Part shown: in pieces, positions 44,451 to 52,828 of the stretch
Position numbering within the stretch: position 1 is the first letter of the stretch
How the letters are laid out: every line of letters begins with the position of its first letter
Assembly: GCA_937926205.1 (NCBI GenBank)
Contig: CALEYL010000028.1
Span: forward strand, 30,806-94,805
DNA length: 64,000 nucleotides
Source of the DNA: an uncultured Saprospiraceae bacterium
GTDB lineage: Bacteria; Bacteroidota; Bacteroidia; Chitinophagales; Saprospiraceae
Reading direction: 5' to 3'
The notes under the pieces: model-generated
The model's input: the letters and a program-made list of their open reading frames with translations, nothing else
What the model was told of the DNA's origin: nothing
Database searches by the model: none
Program-made: the position numbers and the translations under genes

Positions 44451-45593
44451 ATGCACATAGAAGATTTGCTGCAACGCGCGCTGAATTTAGAATTCCTGAC
44501 CGCTGAAGAAGGGGTTTTCCTTTTTGAACAGGCGCCTACCGCTGCACTCATGCATGTTGGCAACCAGCTGCGGCAACGCCATGTGCCGAACAAAACGGTG
44601 ACCTGGATCATTGACCGCAACTCCAATACGACCAATGTATGTGTGGCCAATTGTAAATTCTGCAACTTTTACCGCAGACCGGGGCACGAAGAAGCGTACA
44701 CCACCAGCATTGAGGAATACAAAGTCAAAATTGACGAACTGTTCCGTTTTGGCGGCGACCAATTGCTGTTGCAGGGCGGCCACCATCCGGATCTTGGGCT
44801 CGATTTTTATTGCGATCTGTTTCGGCAGCTGAAAGCCCTGTACCCCAATCTGAAACTACACGCCCTCGGGCCGCCCGAGATCGCCCACATCACCAAGCTG
44901 GAAAAGTCTACACACCGCGAAGTCCTGCAGGCCTTGATGGAGGCAGGTCTTGACTCGCTGCCGGGCGCCGGCGCCGAAATCCTCGACGACCGGGTGCGCC
45001 GCCTGATCTCGAAAGGCAAATGCGGCGGCCAGGAGTGGCTGGATGTGATGCGTGCCGCTCATCAGCTTCGGTTGACGACTTCAGCAACCATGATGTTCGG
45101 ACACATAGAAACCAATATGGAACGGATGGAGCACCTCGTTGCCCTGAGGCAGGTGCAATCCGAAAAACCTGCTGACGCCAAAGGCTTTATCGCATTCATT
45201 CCCTGGCCTTTCCAGGATGAAGACACCATTCTGAAAAAGATTCGCCGCGCACGCAACACCTGCACCGGCGACGAATATGTGCGCATGATTGCTATGAGCC
45301 GTATCATGCTGCCTAATATCACCAATATCCAGGCTTCGTGGCTTACGGTGGGTAAACAAGTTGCGCAAATCTGCCTGCATTCCGGCGCTAACGACTTCGG
45401 CAGCATCATGATCGAAGAAAATGTGGTGTCGGCTGCAGGAGCTAATTTCCGCTTTACGGCCGACGGCATCCAGCGCGCCATTCGCGAAGCAGGGTTTACG
45501 CCGCAATTGCGCACGCAGCAATACGAACCGAGAGAATTGCCGGCGTTTATCGAGCAGCAGGAGCTGGCCGGGGCCGGGATGGAAGTGGATTGA
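44451..45593 (+). CDS. mqnC: Cyclic dehypoxanthine futalosine synthase
   Basis: ATG 44451 gives 380 residues. MqnC is a radical-SAM enzyme that cyclises dehypoxanthine futalosine in the futalosine route to menaquinone. The [4Fe-4S] motif is CVANCKFCNFYR (about residues 66-77), with GGDQLLLQGGHHP, the SLPGAGAEILDDRVR block typical of MqnC/MqnE, and SATMMFGHIET. It differs from MqnE in lacking the MqnE-type N-terminus. No other mqn gene is in the window. It divides divergently from rimP. Confidence 0.93.
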   Translation: MHIEDLLQRALNLEFLTAEEGVFLFEQAPTAALMHVGNQLRQRHVPNKTVTWIIDRNSNTTNVCVANCKFCNFYRRPGHEEAYTTSIEEYKVKIDELFRFGGDQLLLQGGHHPDLGLDFYCDLFRQLKALYPNLKLHALGPPEIAHITKLEKSTHREVLQALMEAGLDSLPGAGAEILDDRVRRLISKGKCGGQEWLDVMRAAHQLRLTTSATMMFGHIETNMERMEHLVALRQVQSEKPADAKGFIAFIPWPFQDEDTILKKIRRARNTCTGDEYVRMIAMSRIMLPNITNIQASWLTVGKQVAQICLHSGANDFGSIMIEENVVSAAGANFRFTADGIQRAIREAGFTPQLRTQQYEPRELPAFIEQQELAGAGMEVD

Positions 45594-45624
45594 AAGAAGA
45601 TTTGGTTGTTTGAAGGGCTTCTTA

Positions 45625-45687
45625 CATCAACATTCATCAATTATCAATCATCAATCATCAATAAAGAAATTGTTTTTATTGATGATT
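45625..45687. repeat. CATCAAT word repeat with 13-bp hairpin after mqnC
   Basis: Heptamer-like CATCAAT/TATCAATCA words repeat at 45625-45663. The last copy pairs with TTTATTGATGATT at 45675-45687 to form a perfect 13-bp stem, which may end the mqnC transcript. Confidence 0.55.
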
Positions 45688-45859
45688 AAAGAATGGTGAT
45701 ATTTGATTTCTGATGTAGAAATGGGGATCTCGAACAGCCGCTGTCGGAAAACGAACCCGGTTTGCTGAAGTTTTGAGCCTATGTAAACTTGCTGAAGTTT
45801 CAGTAACAAACGGTACCTTATAGATAACCATCAGGATAAGCGCTAACGTTATACCTGAG

Positions 45860-45919
45860 CTGTAGCGGCGAATTTATTCGCCGATCAGGTAGCAGTGGCG
45901 AATAAATTCGACGCTACAG
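45860..45919. repeat. REP-like palindrome (CGAATTTATTCGCC family)
   Basis: The arm at 45860-45882 (begins CTGTAGCGGCGAATTT) and that at 45897-45919 are 23 bases each with one mismatch, around a 14-base loop. Similar GGCGAATTTATTCGCC palindromes occur as dispersed repeats in many genomes. Only one copy is in this window. Confidence 0.6.
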
Positions 45920-46007
45920 CAGCACAAAACGCACAGACTTCCCGATCTTTACCCAATGTTTCCGTGTTCTTATAAAGAACCTTGATTTTAGGGTACAATT
46001 TCAGTCT

Positions 46008-48551
46008 ATGCCATTCATAAAAGACCGTTGTTGTCTGTTTATTCTTTTGTTGTGCACCTTGCCGTTACGTGGTCAGGAAGCGCCGGAGTCCGTTTATGAC
46101 CCGGTGACCACACAGCAATTGTCTCTCGATATTCAAATCAATACGACTTCTTCAGAAAGAGCGCCGGTGCTCAGCGGCGACGGGAAAACGCTTTTTTTTG
46201 TGCGGAAAGGGTATACCAACAACATCGGCGAAGCCAATGAATCGGATATCTGGGCGAGTTACCTGCAGCCCGACGGCGCCTGGAGCCGCTCCATACACCT
46301 GCCAGCTCCAATCAACAACAGTTTGCTCAATCGCGTCCTTGCTGCCGATGTCAATGGAGAGGCCCTTTATCTCGAAGATCGATATCAAAACAACAATCCG
46401 GGGGGCATTGCCCTGTCGGTCAGGAAGGGACGTTCCTGGTCGAAACCCCAGTCAATGTTTATTGAAGACTTTATCCCGAGCGCTGTATCCAGACCTCATT
46501 ATTCCGTTGATGTAACGGGAAATTTTTTGCTGCTGGCTGTCGACTTGCCGGGAGGAGCCGGAAAACGCGACCTGTATGTTTGCTTCCGCAAAGATGAACT
46601 AAACTGGACAAAACCATTGCGCCTCGGAGACGCCTTGAATTCTCCGGAAGAAGAGTCAAGGGCGGTACTGGCTGCTGACGGAAGAACGCTTTATTTTACG
46701 AGCGAGGGGCATGGCGGATACGGCGGTTTAGACTGGTTCTATACCTACCGGCAGGATGATTCGTGGACCATGTGGAGTGAGCCCCAGCAGCTGGGAAAAA
46801 GCATCAATACGGCAAAAGACGATGAATTTATGACGGTCTCCTATTGGGGGGAAACAGCCATCATCACCCGGATAGAAAAGGACGGCACGGAAGACCTGAT
46901 GATCGTGTTGCTTCCTGAAAATCTGCGCCCGAAGCCCATGACGCTGGTGACGGGCAAAGTAGTCGATGCCCGTACCAGACAGGCTGTTAAGCTCCCGGTG
47001 GCTTATCTGCTGCCACAGGTGAAAGGGAAAGAAGCATTGCTGAAAACAAAACAGGATGGACGATTCTCCCTGCTCACACCCTCCGGCCAGGCTCCTGGTG
47101 GCTACATTTGTCCGAAAGGATATTTTGTGACCAGCAACGTTTTCGCTTCAGCCAAAGAGGCGCTCCAGGAGGAAGATGTTGACCCTTTCGGTGGACTGGC
47201 GGCTGCTAATATGAATCCCTTATATTTTCAAAGGGAGGCGGAAATTGAAAACCTGAGCCTCCGATTGCTTCAGGTTGACATCGAATTGCAGGAAGCAACC
47301 CAAATGCGCGCAGCCTGGAAGCAAAAACTGGAGGCTGCCCGTCAGGCCGATCCCAGAGCCTGGAAACCCGATGACGACCCTGAACTGCAGGCCCTTAAGC
47401 ACCGTTATCAGGAATACCTGAACCGCCAGCGGGATACGATTATTCCGCCAATGCAGGTCATGATTCCACCCAAACCGGATGAAGAGATTGAAGAAAGTGT
47501 TATTCCTGCCAGCTTTGATAAAGTTGAGCCGGTAGTGGATGAACTGGAGGAAATGCGCCGCCGCCTCCGAAACCACTATCAGTCTCTGGGAATTGCGGAG
47601 AAAAAAGAAGAAGATTCTCCTCAATACCTGTGGGAAAATACCCCGCCACCATTCGAGGAATTGAGCCGGAGCGTGCATGACTCTTTGCGGAAGGAGTTAT
47701 ATCCGCAAGTGCGACAGCAAGTGAGTCGCGAATTGATTGCAGAGATTTTGTCTGAACTGGCACACGATCCCAACGCCATGCCGGAACAGGAAGCCGCCCT
47801 GCGCGAGCAAATCCGGCAGGGACTTACGGCATCGCTGATGTCGCATGCACCATTGCCGGAGGAAACAAGACCCGAACCGCTCAAAGACTGGGAACGCCTG
47901 TTTGCAGCTGATATCAAAAAAGCTGTTTCGACACAGGTAAGGATGGAATTGGCGCATACGATGCGGCAGGACATCAAAAGAGCTTTGAGAAATGAGGCAA
48001 CTTTTCTCCTCAAAAAAGAACAATCCTCTGCCCTTCGTAAAGCTTTGGGCGAAAAAGTCATCCAGCAAATCAGAGAAGAGGAAAAGAAAATTGCGGAACT
48101 TTCGGAAGACATGCCGCCGGTTCAAGTACCACAAACCATAGAGGAAGATCACTTCAACCAGCCGCAACTCCAAACCGACATCGTTCTGATGCCCATTGAG
48201 GAAGGTCAGGTGGTGCTGTTGAACAATGTTTTTTTTGAACATGGATCAGCAAAACTCAAACCGGTGTCTTATGCAGAATTGGACAATGTGCTGGAAATGT
48301 TGCGCCGGAATCCGGGTATGGTAGTAGAAATTGGTACGCATACCCACGGAGGAATCTCGCATGCTGTCGGCATGCAATTGACCGCCCAACGTGCTCGGGT
48401 TATTGCAGAATACCTGATCAGTAAAGGAATTCCTAAAGAAAATGTACCTTACCGCGGTTATGGGAAAATGATCCCGATCGCCTCCAATGATACGCCGGAA
48501 GGTCGCATCATTAACCAGCGGGTTGAATTGAATATCATTAAACTGAAATGA
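46008..48551 (+). CDS. OmpA-family protein with PD40 domain and long coiled coil, altered OmpA motif
   Basis: 847 residues: signal peptide (ends TLPLRGQ), PD40 propeller repeats (about 45-300, including RAPVLSGDGKTLFFV, SRAVLAADGRTLYFTSEGHGGYGGLDWF), a short carboxypeptidase-like domain (about 315-385), a long charged helical/coiled region (about 400-715) absent from the 26502-29102 paralog, and a C-terminal OmpA-like domain. In the OmpA domain the diaminopimelate-binding Asp of GHTDNxG is replaced by His (GTHTHGG), while the Arg of the LTAQRARV helix is kept. Wall binding may therefore be changed or lost. It is expected at the outer membrane; the partner is unknown. Confidence 0.82.
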   Translation: MPFIKDRCCLFILLLCTLPLRGQEAPESVYDPVTTQQLSLDIQINTTSSERAPVLSGDGKTLFFVRKGYTNNIGEANESDIWASYLQPDGAWSRSIHLPAPINNSLLNRVLAADVNGEALYLEDRYQNNNPGGIALSVRKGRSWSKPQSMFIEDFIPSAVSRPHYSVDVTGNFLLLAVDLPGGAGKRDLYVCFRKDELNWTKPLRLGDALNSPEEESRAVLAADGRTLYFTSEGHGGYGGLDWFYTYRQDDSWTMWSEPQQLGKSINTAKDDEFMTVSYWGETAIITRIEKDGTEDLMIVLLPENLRPKPMTLVTGKVVDARTRQAVKLPVAYLLPQVKGKEALLKTKQDGRFSLLTPSGQAPGGYICPKGYFVTSNVFASAKEALQEEDVDPFGGLAAANMNPLYFQREAEIENLSLRLLQVDIELQEATQMRAAWKQKLEAARQADPRAWKPDDDPELQALKHRYQEYLNRQRDTIIPPMQVMIPPKPDEEIEESVIPASFDKVEPVVDELEEMRRRLRNHYQSLGIAEKKEEDSPQYLWENTPPPFEELSRSVHDSLRKELYPQVRQQVSRELIAEILSELAHDPNAMPEQEAALREQIRQGLTASLMSHAPLPEETRPEPLKDWERLFAADIKKAVSTQVRMELAHTMRQDIKRALRNEATFLLKKEQSSALRKALGEKVIQQIREEEKKIAELSEDMPPVQVPQTIEEDHFNQPQLQTDIVLMPIEEGQVVLLNNVFFEHGSAKLKPVSYAELDNVLEMLRRNPGMVVEIGTHTHGGISHAVGMQLTAQRARVIAEYLISKGIPKENVPYRGYGKMIPIASNDTPEGRIINQRVELNIIKLK

Positions 48552-48573
48552 GTTTCAAATCGCTGATTTCCCC

Positions 48574-48607
48574 TATCTAAAATCTAAAATCTGATATCTA
48601 AAATCTC
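48574..48607. repeat. Word repeat of the AGATTTTAGA family, copy 3
   Basis: TATCTAAAATCTAAAATCTG and ATCTAAAATCTC lie between the OmpA-like stop and the start of the next gene, ending 5 bases before its ATG. Confidence 0.7.
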
Positions 48608-48612
48608 AAAAC

Positions 48613-49092
48613 ATGTTTCCTTTTGTTTCAGAAAAAGTGATTGACGCTGTTGGCGAAGCCCTTGACAACGACGGCGCTTATGAAAAAGCCATAGAAGAAA
48701 TGGCAGAACAGCAACCTGCCATTGTAGCCATGGCTTTGTCTGAAGATTTTCAGGTGTTCACCGAAGAAGAAAGGGATTTTTTCCTCTACCTGTCCCTGAT
48801 CATGTGGGTATCGGTTTGCAAAGTGGGAAAACCTCAAATCGCGACACCCGAAGCGCTGGAGGCTGCGGAAGAACAAAACTGGGCTATTCTGGAACAATCT
48901 TCCGGAGCTACCTTTCACGATCGCCTGGATCCTTTTTTCGAAAATCCTGTCCAGGAAGACCTGCTCGCTTTTCTTGAAGATGCCGTGTCTGAGGAAGAAG
49001 ATGAAGATGAAGAAGGCATTGTCACTAAAGAAGGCAGAGAAGCCATGTTTATCTCCCTCAAATCTGTCATGGACGTTTTGGTCGGATCATAA
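48613..49092 (+). CDS. Small acidic protein of unknown function
   Basis: This 159-residue protein has no signal peptide or membrane helix. It is mostly helical, and very acidic near residues 130-145 (EEEDEDEEG). I do not recognise the family. Codon use matches its neighbours, and it is followed by a textbook intrinsic terminator, so it is a real gene. Its ATG is directly preceded by a word repeat. Confidence 0.6.
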   Translation: MFPFVSEKVIDAVGEALDNDGAYEKAIEEMAEQQPAIVAMALSEDFQVFTEEERDFFLYLSLIMWVSVCKVGKPQIATPEALEAAEEQNWAILEQSSGATFHDRLDPFFENPVQEDLLAFLEDAVSEEEDEDEEGIVTKEGREAMFISLKSVMDVLVGS

Positions 49093-49169
49093 GTGAAATG
49101 TCGCCATTTGGCCCTTGGGCGCTTATTTCCGAAAATCTGTCAAAGACCTGAAATTGTTAGGAACAATTT

Positions 49170-49210
49170 GGAGAATATCAGAATAATATTTTGATATTCT
49201 CCTTTTTTTT
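49170..49210 (+). terminator. Intrinsic terminator after the acidic-protein gene
   Basis: GGAGAATATCA (49170-49180) and TGATATTCTCC (49192-49202) form a perfect 11-bp stem followed by eight T (49203-49210). Confidence 0.9.
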
Positions 49211-49391
49211 GATTTTTATTTCAAAAAACAGCTGTTTTTTTCTAAAAACAGGCTCATCGGTAAAAATCGTTCATTCATCTTCTGTTTGCAACTCTCTATC
49301 CCTTTTATGTGTTCGCTGGGTATGAAATGTTGGCGAAGTCCACCCTAAAGTCGGAACTTTGCACCATCAATAACGAACACCTAATAATGTC

Positions 49392-50423
49392 ATGAAGGCC
49401 CGATTTTTTACAATAATGTTGATCTCATCTGTTTTTACGTTTGCATTCAGTACGACTTTGAATGCTTCGGGGTCAGACCAAAGTATTTTTGATTTTTTGA
49501 AAAACAACGCAGTTGGCGAAGCGCAGCTGGAATTTAACATGGATTCCCTGCTGGCTAATAAAAATGCAGAACTCGTTGTACCGGCTACGTTTCGTTTTAA
49601 AAACGGCAAAAAGCAAACAACAGAGATTACTGCAAAAGTCAATGTTCGTGGCCGTTACCGTCGCCGGATTTGCGATACGCCGCCTTTGAAACTGCGTTTC
49701 GACAAAAGCGAACTCAAAGATCTGGGTTTTAGCAAGCACGCCGGTTACAAACTCGTTACCCATTGTACGGATGACCTGGCTTCTGCAGAATACCTGCTTC
49801 GTGAATACCTGGCCTACGAATTGTACCAGACCCTGACACCTTACAGTTTTCGGGCTCAATTGCTCAAGATAACTTACATCAATACTGCAGACGGCAGCAA
49901 GTCTACCAATTATGCCATCATCATCGAAGATACCGATGAAATGGCCGAGCGACTTGGCGGCGAAGTTTGCGAAAACTGTTATGGACTGACAAACGAAGCA
50001 TTTGATCAGGATAATCTCCACGTCCATTCTTTATTCCAGTACATGATCGGCAACACCGACTGGTCGCTGGAAATGAGCAAAAACGTTAAGTTGCTGCGTA
50101 TGAAAGACAGCGGACTGCACATTGTAGTACCTTATGATTTCGACTTTTCCGGATTTGTCAACGCGCCGTATGCTGTTCCTGACAGTAAGTACAGTGTCAA
50201 AAGTGTCCGCGAAAGGGTATGGTTGGGCAATAGCCCCGATCCTGAGAAATGGGAGGCTGCCAAAAGGGTCTTTCAATCAAAAAGGAAAGAATTGCAGCAA
50301 AAGATATTCCGTTGTAAAGGCCTTAGCGCCGACGCAGAATTGGAAATGAGCGATTACATTGAATCATTCTACACCGGACTGAGCAGTTTTTTTCCAGATA
50401 GCGTCACGGTCACAGCTCCTTAA
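49392..50423 (+). CDS. Secreted CotH-kinase-like protein
   Basis: 343 residues with a signal peptide (ends TTLNASG). The order of motifs follows the CotH kinase fold: VRGRYRRRICDTPPLKLRF (about 85-103), YKLVTHCTDD (about 116) with the candidate ATP-binding Lys, LLREYLAYELY (about 132), AIIIEDTDEMAERLG (about 175), a catalytic-loop-like IGNTDWSLE (about 222), and a metal-loop-like VPYDFDFSGFVNAPY (about 247). CotH proteins phosphorylate secreted or coat proteins; activity here is not shown. The target is unknown. A bidirectional hairpin lies behind it. Confidence 0.65.
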   Translation: MKARFFTIMLISSVFTFAFSTTLNASGSDQSIFDFLKNNAVGEAQLEFNMDSLLANKNAELVVPATFRFKNGKKQTTEITAKVNVRGRYRRRICDTPPLKLRFDKSELKDLGFSKHAGYKLVTHCTDDLASAEYLLREYLAYELYQTLTPYSFRAQLLKITYINTADGSKSTNYAIIIEDTDEMAERLGGEVCENCYGLTNEAFDQDNLHVHSLFQYMIGNTDWSLEMSKNVKLLRMKDSGLHIVVPYDFDFSGFVNAPYAVPDSKYSVKSVRERVWLGNSPDPEKWEAAKRVFQSKRKELQQKIFRCKGLSADAELEMSDYIESFYTGLSSFFPDSVTVTAP

Positions 50424-50460
50424 GCGTACGTGACGCGCCCACTCCATCTGTAACAAAAGT

Positions 50461-50528
50461 GGCAAAAGGCAAGGTGCAAATTGGCAAGGGCAACAGCAGC
50501 CTTGCTATTTTGCACCTTGCCTTTTGCC
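50461..50528. terminator. Bidirectional 20-bp hairpin between convergent genes
   Basis: GGCAAAAGGCAAGGTGCAAA (50461-50480) is repeated as a perfect inverted copy at 50509-50528. The plus strand then has CTTTT. It can end both the CotH-like and the Zn-ribbon transcripts. Confidence 0.75.
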
Positions 50529-50541
50529 TTTTAAAACAACC

Positions 50542-50904
50542 TCATTCCACATACTCCTGGCGAACCACCAGCGTATAGTATTCATTGTCCATACTCATAT
50601 AACCCTGTTCGTAACAGAAGCGATACACATTTCCTGACTTGGTTCGGTATTCGTTGGTGAAATAGCTGAACTTAAACCCTTTTTCTGAAAGCCGGTCGCG
50701 GTGCACACGGGCTTTTCCATCCGGATTCAGTTCTTCGAGAATGCGACGGTTTTTACGCAGGATGTTGTTGATGTTGCGCACAAAGTTAGTGGCGTCGCTG
50801 TTCAATCGGTTGTTGTGGGCGCTGCGACACTGGTCGGAGCAGAAAAGTTTATCTGCCCGACCGATAACCGGCTCGCCGCATTCCAGACATTTTTTCTTTT
50901 TCAT
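50542..50904 (-). CDS. Small zinc-ribbon protein (DUF2116-like)
   Basis: This 120-residue cytoplasmic protein begins with a zinc ribbon of four cysteines, CLECGEPV..(9)..FCSDQCRSAHNN. The rest is basic and helical (RNINNILRKNRRIL), followed by a small beta segment ending VVRQEYVE. Short proteins of this type are frequent in Bacteroidota and have no assigned role; nucleic-acid binding is plausible from the basic helix. Confidence 0.75.
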   Translation of the reverse strand: MKKKKCLECGEPVIGRADKLFCSDQCRSAHNNRLNSDATNFVRNINNILRKNRRILEELNPDGKARVHRDRLSEKGFKFSYFTNEYRTKSGNVYRFCYEQGYMSMDNEYYTLVVRQEYVE

Positions 50905-51006
50905 AAGCGCTTGACCTCACATTCCTGCCTCTAAAATACAAAATTTTGTGGTTGGGAAAAGCGTTTTTTTACCCTTTTCAGACAGGTTAGATCCTTCGTA
51001 AATACC

Positions 51007-51597
51007 TCATTTTCTGCCTTTCCAGATCTGGTAGGCTTTGACTTGTTCGGCCCTGTTTGCCGGCACTTCCCGCAAGGGTTCGCAAGGGCGCAGGCTTTCG
51101 TGGCATTGCGCAGGCAAGCCCTGATAAATGCGGGTGCCCTGTGTTTTCCACGCAATCATATCGTCGCTGACTTCACGGATAATTTTGGCAGGATTGCCCA
51201 CCACAAGGCTTCGCGCCGGGATTTTTTCACCGGCTTTGATGAAAGCCAGCGCGCCAATAATGCACTCGTCGCCGATTTCCACTTCATCCATGATCACTGC
51301 ATTCATGCCCACAAGTACATTACGGCCGATTCTGGCGCCGTGGATGATGGCGCCATGGCCTATGTGGGCACTTTCCTGCAGGGTAACTGTAATACCGGGA
51401 AACATGTGGATCGTACAATTTTCCTGCACGTTGCAACCGTCTTCAATAACAATACCGCCCCAGTCGCCCCGAACGGCAGCCCCCGGGCCTATGTAAACAT
51501 CCCGGCCAATGACCACATTACCGGTCACCGCAGCTTGTGGGTGAACAAACGCCGTTTCGTGCACAACGGGAATGAACCCCTGAAATTCGTAGATCAT
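51007..51597 (-). CDS. PaaY/CaiE-like left-handed beta-helix (gamma-carbonic-anhydrase family) protein
   Basis: 196 residues of hexapeptide repeats (VTGNVVIGRDVYIGPGAAVRGD, then IGHGAIIHGARIGRNVLVGMNAVIMDEVEIGDECIIGA). His residues in CTIHMF, ESAHIGHG and IIHGA are placed like the zinc ligands of gamma-type carbonic anhydrases. The C-terminal CEPLREVPANR tail is characteristic of PaaY/CaiE, a thioesterase or carbonic-anhydrase-like protein of phenylacetate or carnitine metabolism. No paa gene is nearby, so that pathway link is not supported here. Confidence 0.85.
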   Translation of the reverse strand: MIYEFQGFIPVVHETAFVHPQAAVTGNVVIGRDVYIGPGAAVRGDWGGIVIEDGCNVQENCTIHMFPGITVTLQESAHIGHGAIIHGARIGRNVLVGMNAVIMDEVEIGDECIIGALAFIKAGEKIPARSLVVGNPAKIIREVSDDMIAWKTQGTRIYQGLPAQCHESLRPCEPLREVPANRAEQVKAYQIWKGRK

Positions 51598-51830
51598 AAA
51601 CTCAGAATCAAAGCATGAAATAATAGTAAAATCTTTTTTCCGTTTTCAAAGTTGCCAATCGCCTGTTCCTTTTTGGAAAGCAACCGTTTATAGAAAGAAG
51701 TGCGGCAGAAAATTGGCGTGTACGCGGTAACTTTAAGTTTGTTTTTTTATTTTACAAATGCTGCTTGGTGCAAAATTAGTCATTTTTTCAAGCGGGATCA
51801 TGGTTTAAAACGTCTGCTGCTGTGGCGCAA

Positions 51831-52703
51831 ATGGGTTGGAAATACGTGAGTAGTGAAGGAAAAACCTACTACATTGGTCTGTTCCATGGCGAGGAGAGCG
51901 GACACCTGCTCATTTATTGCGGATCCGATATTCTGCACATGGATTTCAGTGTACTGAAAGGCAGTACTTATTCTTTTCTGATCGACAATGACCTTTGCGA
52001 AGTCGTTATTGAACAGGGCAAAACCGGATTTAGTTATGATTTTGTGGCCAATCGCGAAAAAGAAGCGGCGCGAAAAGAACAACGCAGAAAACTGGATCGC
52101 AAGCATCGGATACAAACAATCGCCTTCACGGCACTTTTTGTTGGCAGCATTCTCGCCGCTACCTTTTTTATGACACGGCTGTATAGAAAAAACATTCGCC
52201 AGCAGCAGGAAGCAATAGCGGCGGCAACCTTAACAACAAGCGCCGTTGGGGTGGTGGATGTCGAAAGTCAGCGTGGGGATACCCTGGTATTGTATTACCA
52301 TTTTAATGCCAATAACCTTAACGTGAGCAATGTAACCCTGCTGCCCGGCGGGAAAACGCCGTTTGGCCTGCCCGTGGAAAGCGGGGATGAGTTTGCCATT
52401 TCTTACAGGCCTGCGCAACCCGATGTCAACAGCCTGGATTGGAGCAGTCCGACCGTAAACCAGATAGAACGGTACCGGAAAAAAGTGACGGACAAACACG
52501 CCATCCTGAATCCCAACCTGACGATGCAGCAATGCAGCTGCCAGATCGAAATAGCCTATCAGCTCAAAGGACTGGAGGGATGGGCCGATTTTTTCTACCA
52601 GAATGCCAGCCCTGAAGAAAATCCTTCCAACAACCAATTGACTTACCTGCGGCTCGTGCGGGATGTGCCGTTTAAGCAGGCCTTAGAAAAAAATTGCTGG
52701 TAG
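51831..52703 (+). CDS. Single-pass membrane protein of unknown function
   Basis: ATG 51831 is chosen over GTG 51822; 290 residues. A cytoplasmic beta-rich N-domain (about 1-75, with GKTYYIGLFHGEESGHLLIY) is followed by a Lys/Arg/Glu helix, one membrane helix (about 103-123) and a C-terminal domain (about 150-290) with a short CSCQIE motif. I do not recognise the family. It precedes the cyclase-fold gene by 125 bases on the same strand. Confidence 0.6.
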   Translation: MGWKYVSSEGKTYYIGLFHGEESGHLLIYCGSDILHMDFSVLKGSTYSFLIDNDLCEVVIEQGKTGFSYDFVANREKEAARKEQRRKLDRKHRIQTIAFTALFVGSILAATFFMTRLYRKNIRQQQEAIAAATLTTSAVGVVDVESQRGDTLVLYYHFNANNLNVSNVTLLPGGKTPFGLPVESGDEFAISYRPAQPDVNSLDWSSPTVNQIERYRKKVTDKHAILNPNLTMQQCSCQIEIAYQLKGLEGWADFFYQNASPEENPSNNQLTYLRLVRDVPFKQALEKNCW

Positions 52704-52828
52704 GAAAGGGCCTCAAATGTTAAAGTCCTGGCTGCGAGCAGCCCTTTCTGAAAAAAAATATCCGGCGCTTTGTGTAATTCCTTTTGCGGATGCATCCAAT
52801 GGTTTTCACCAACAAAAATCACCGCATT

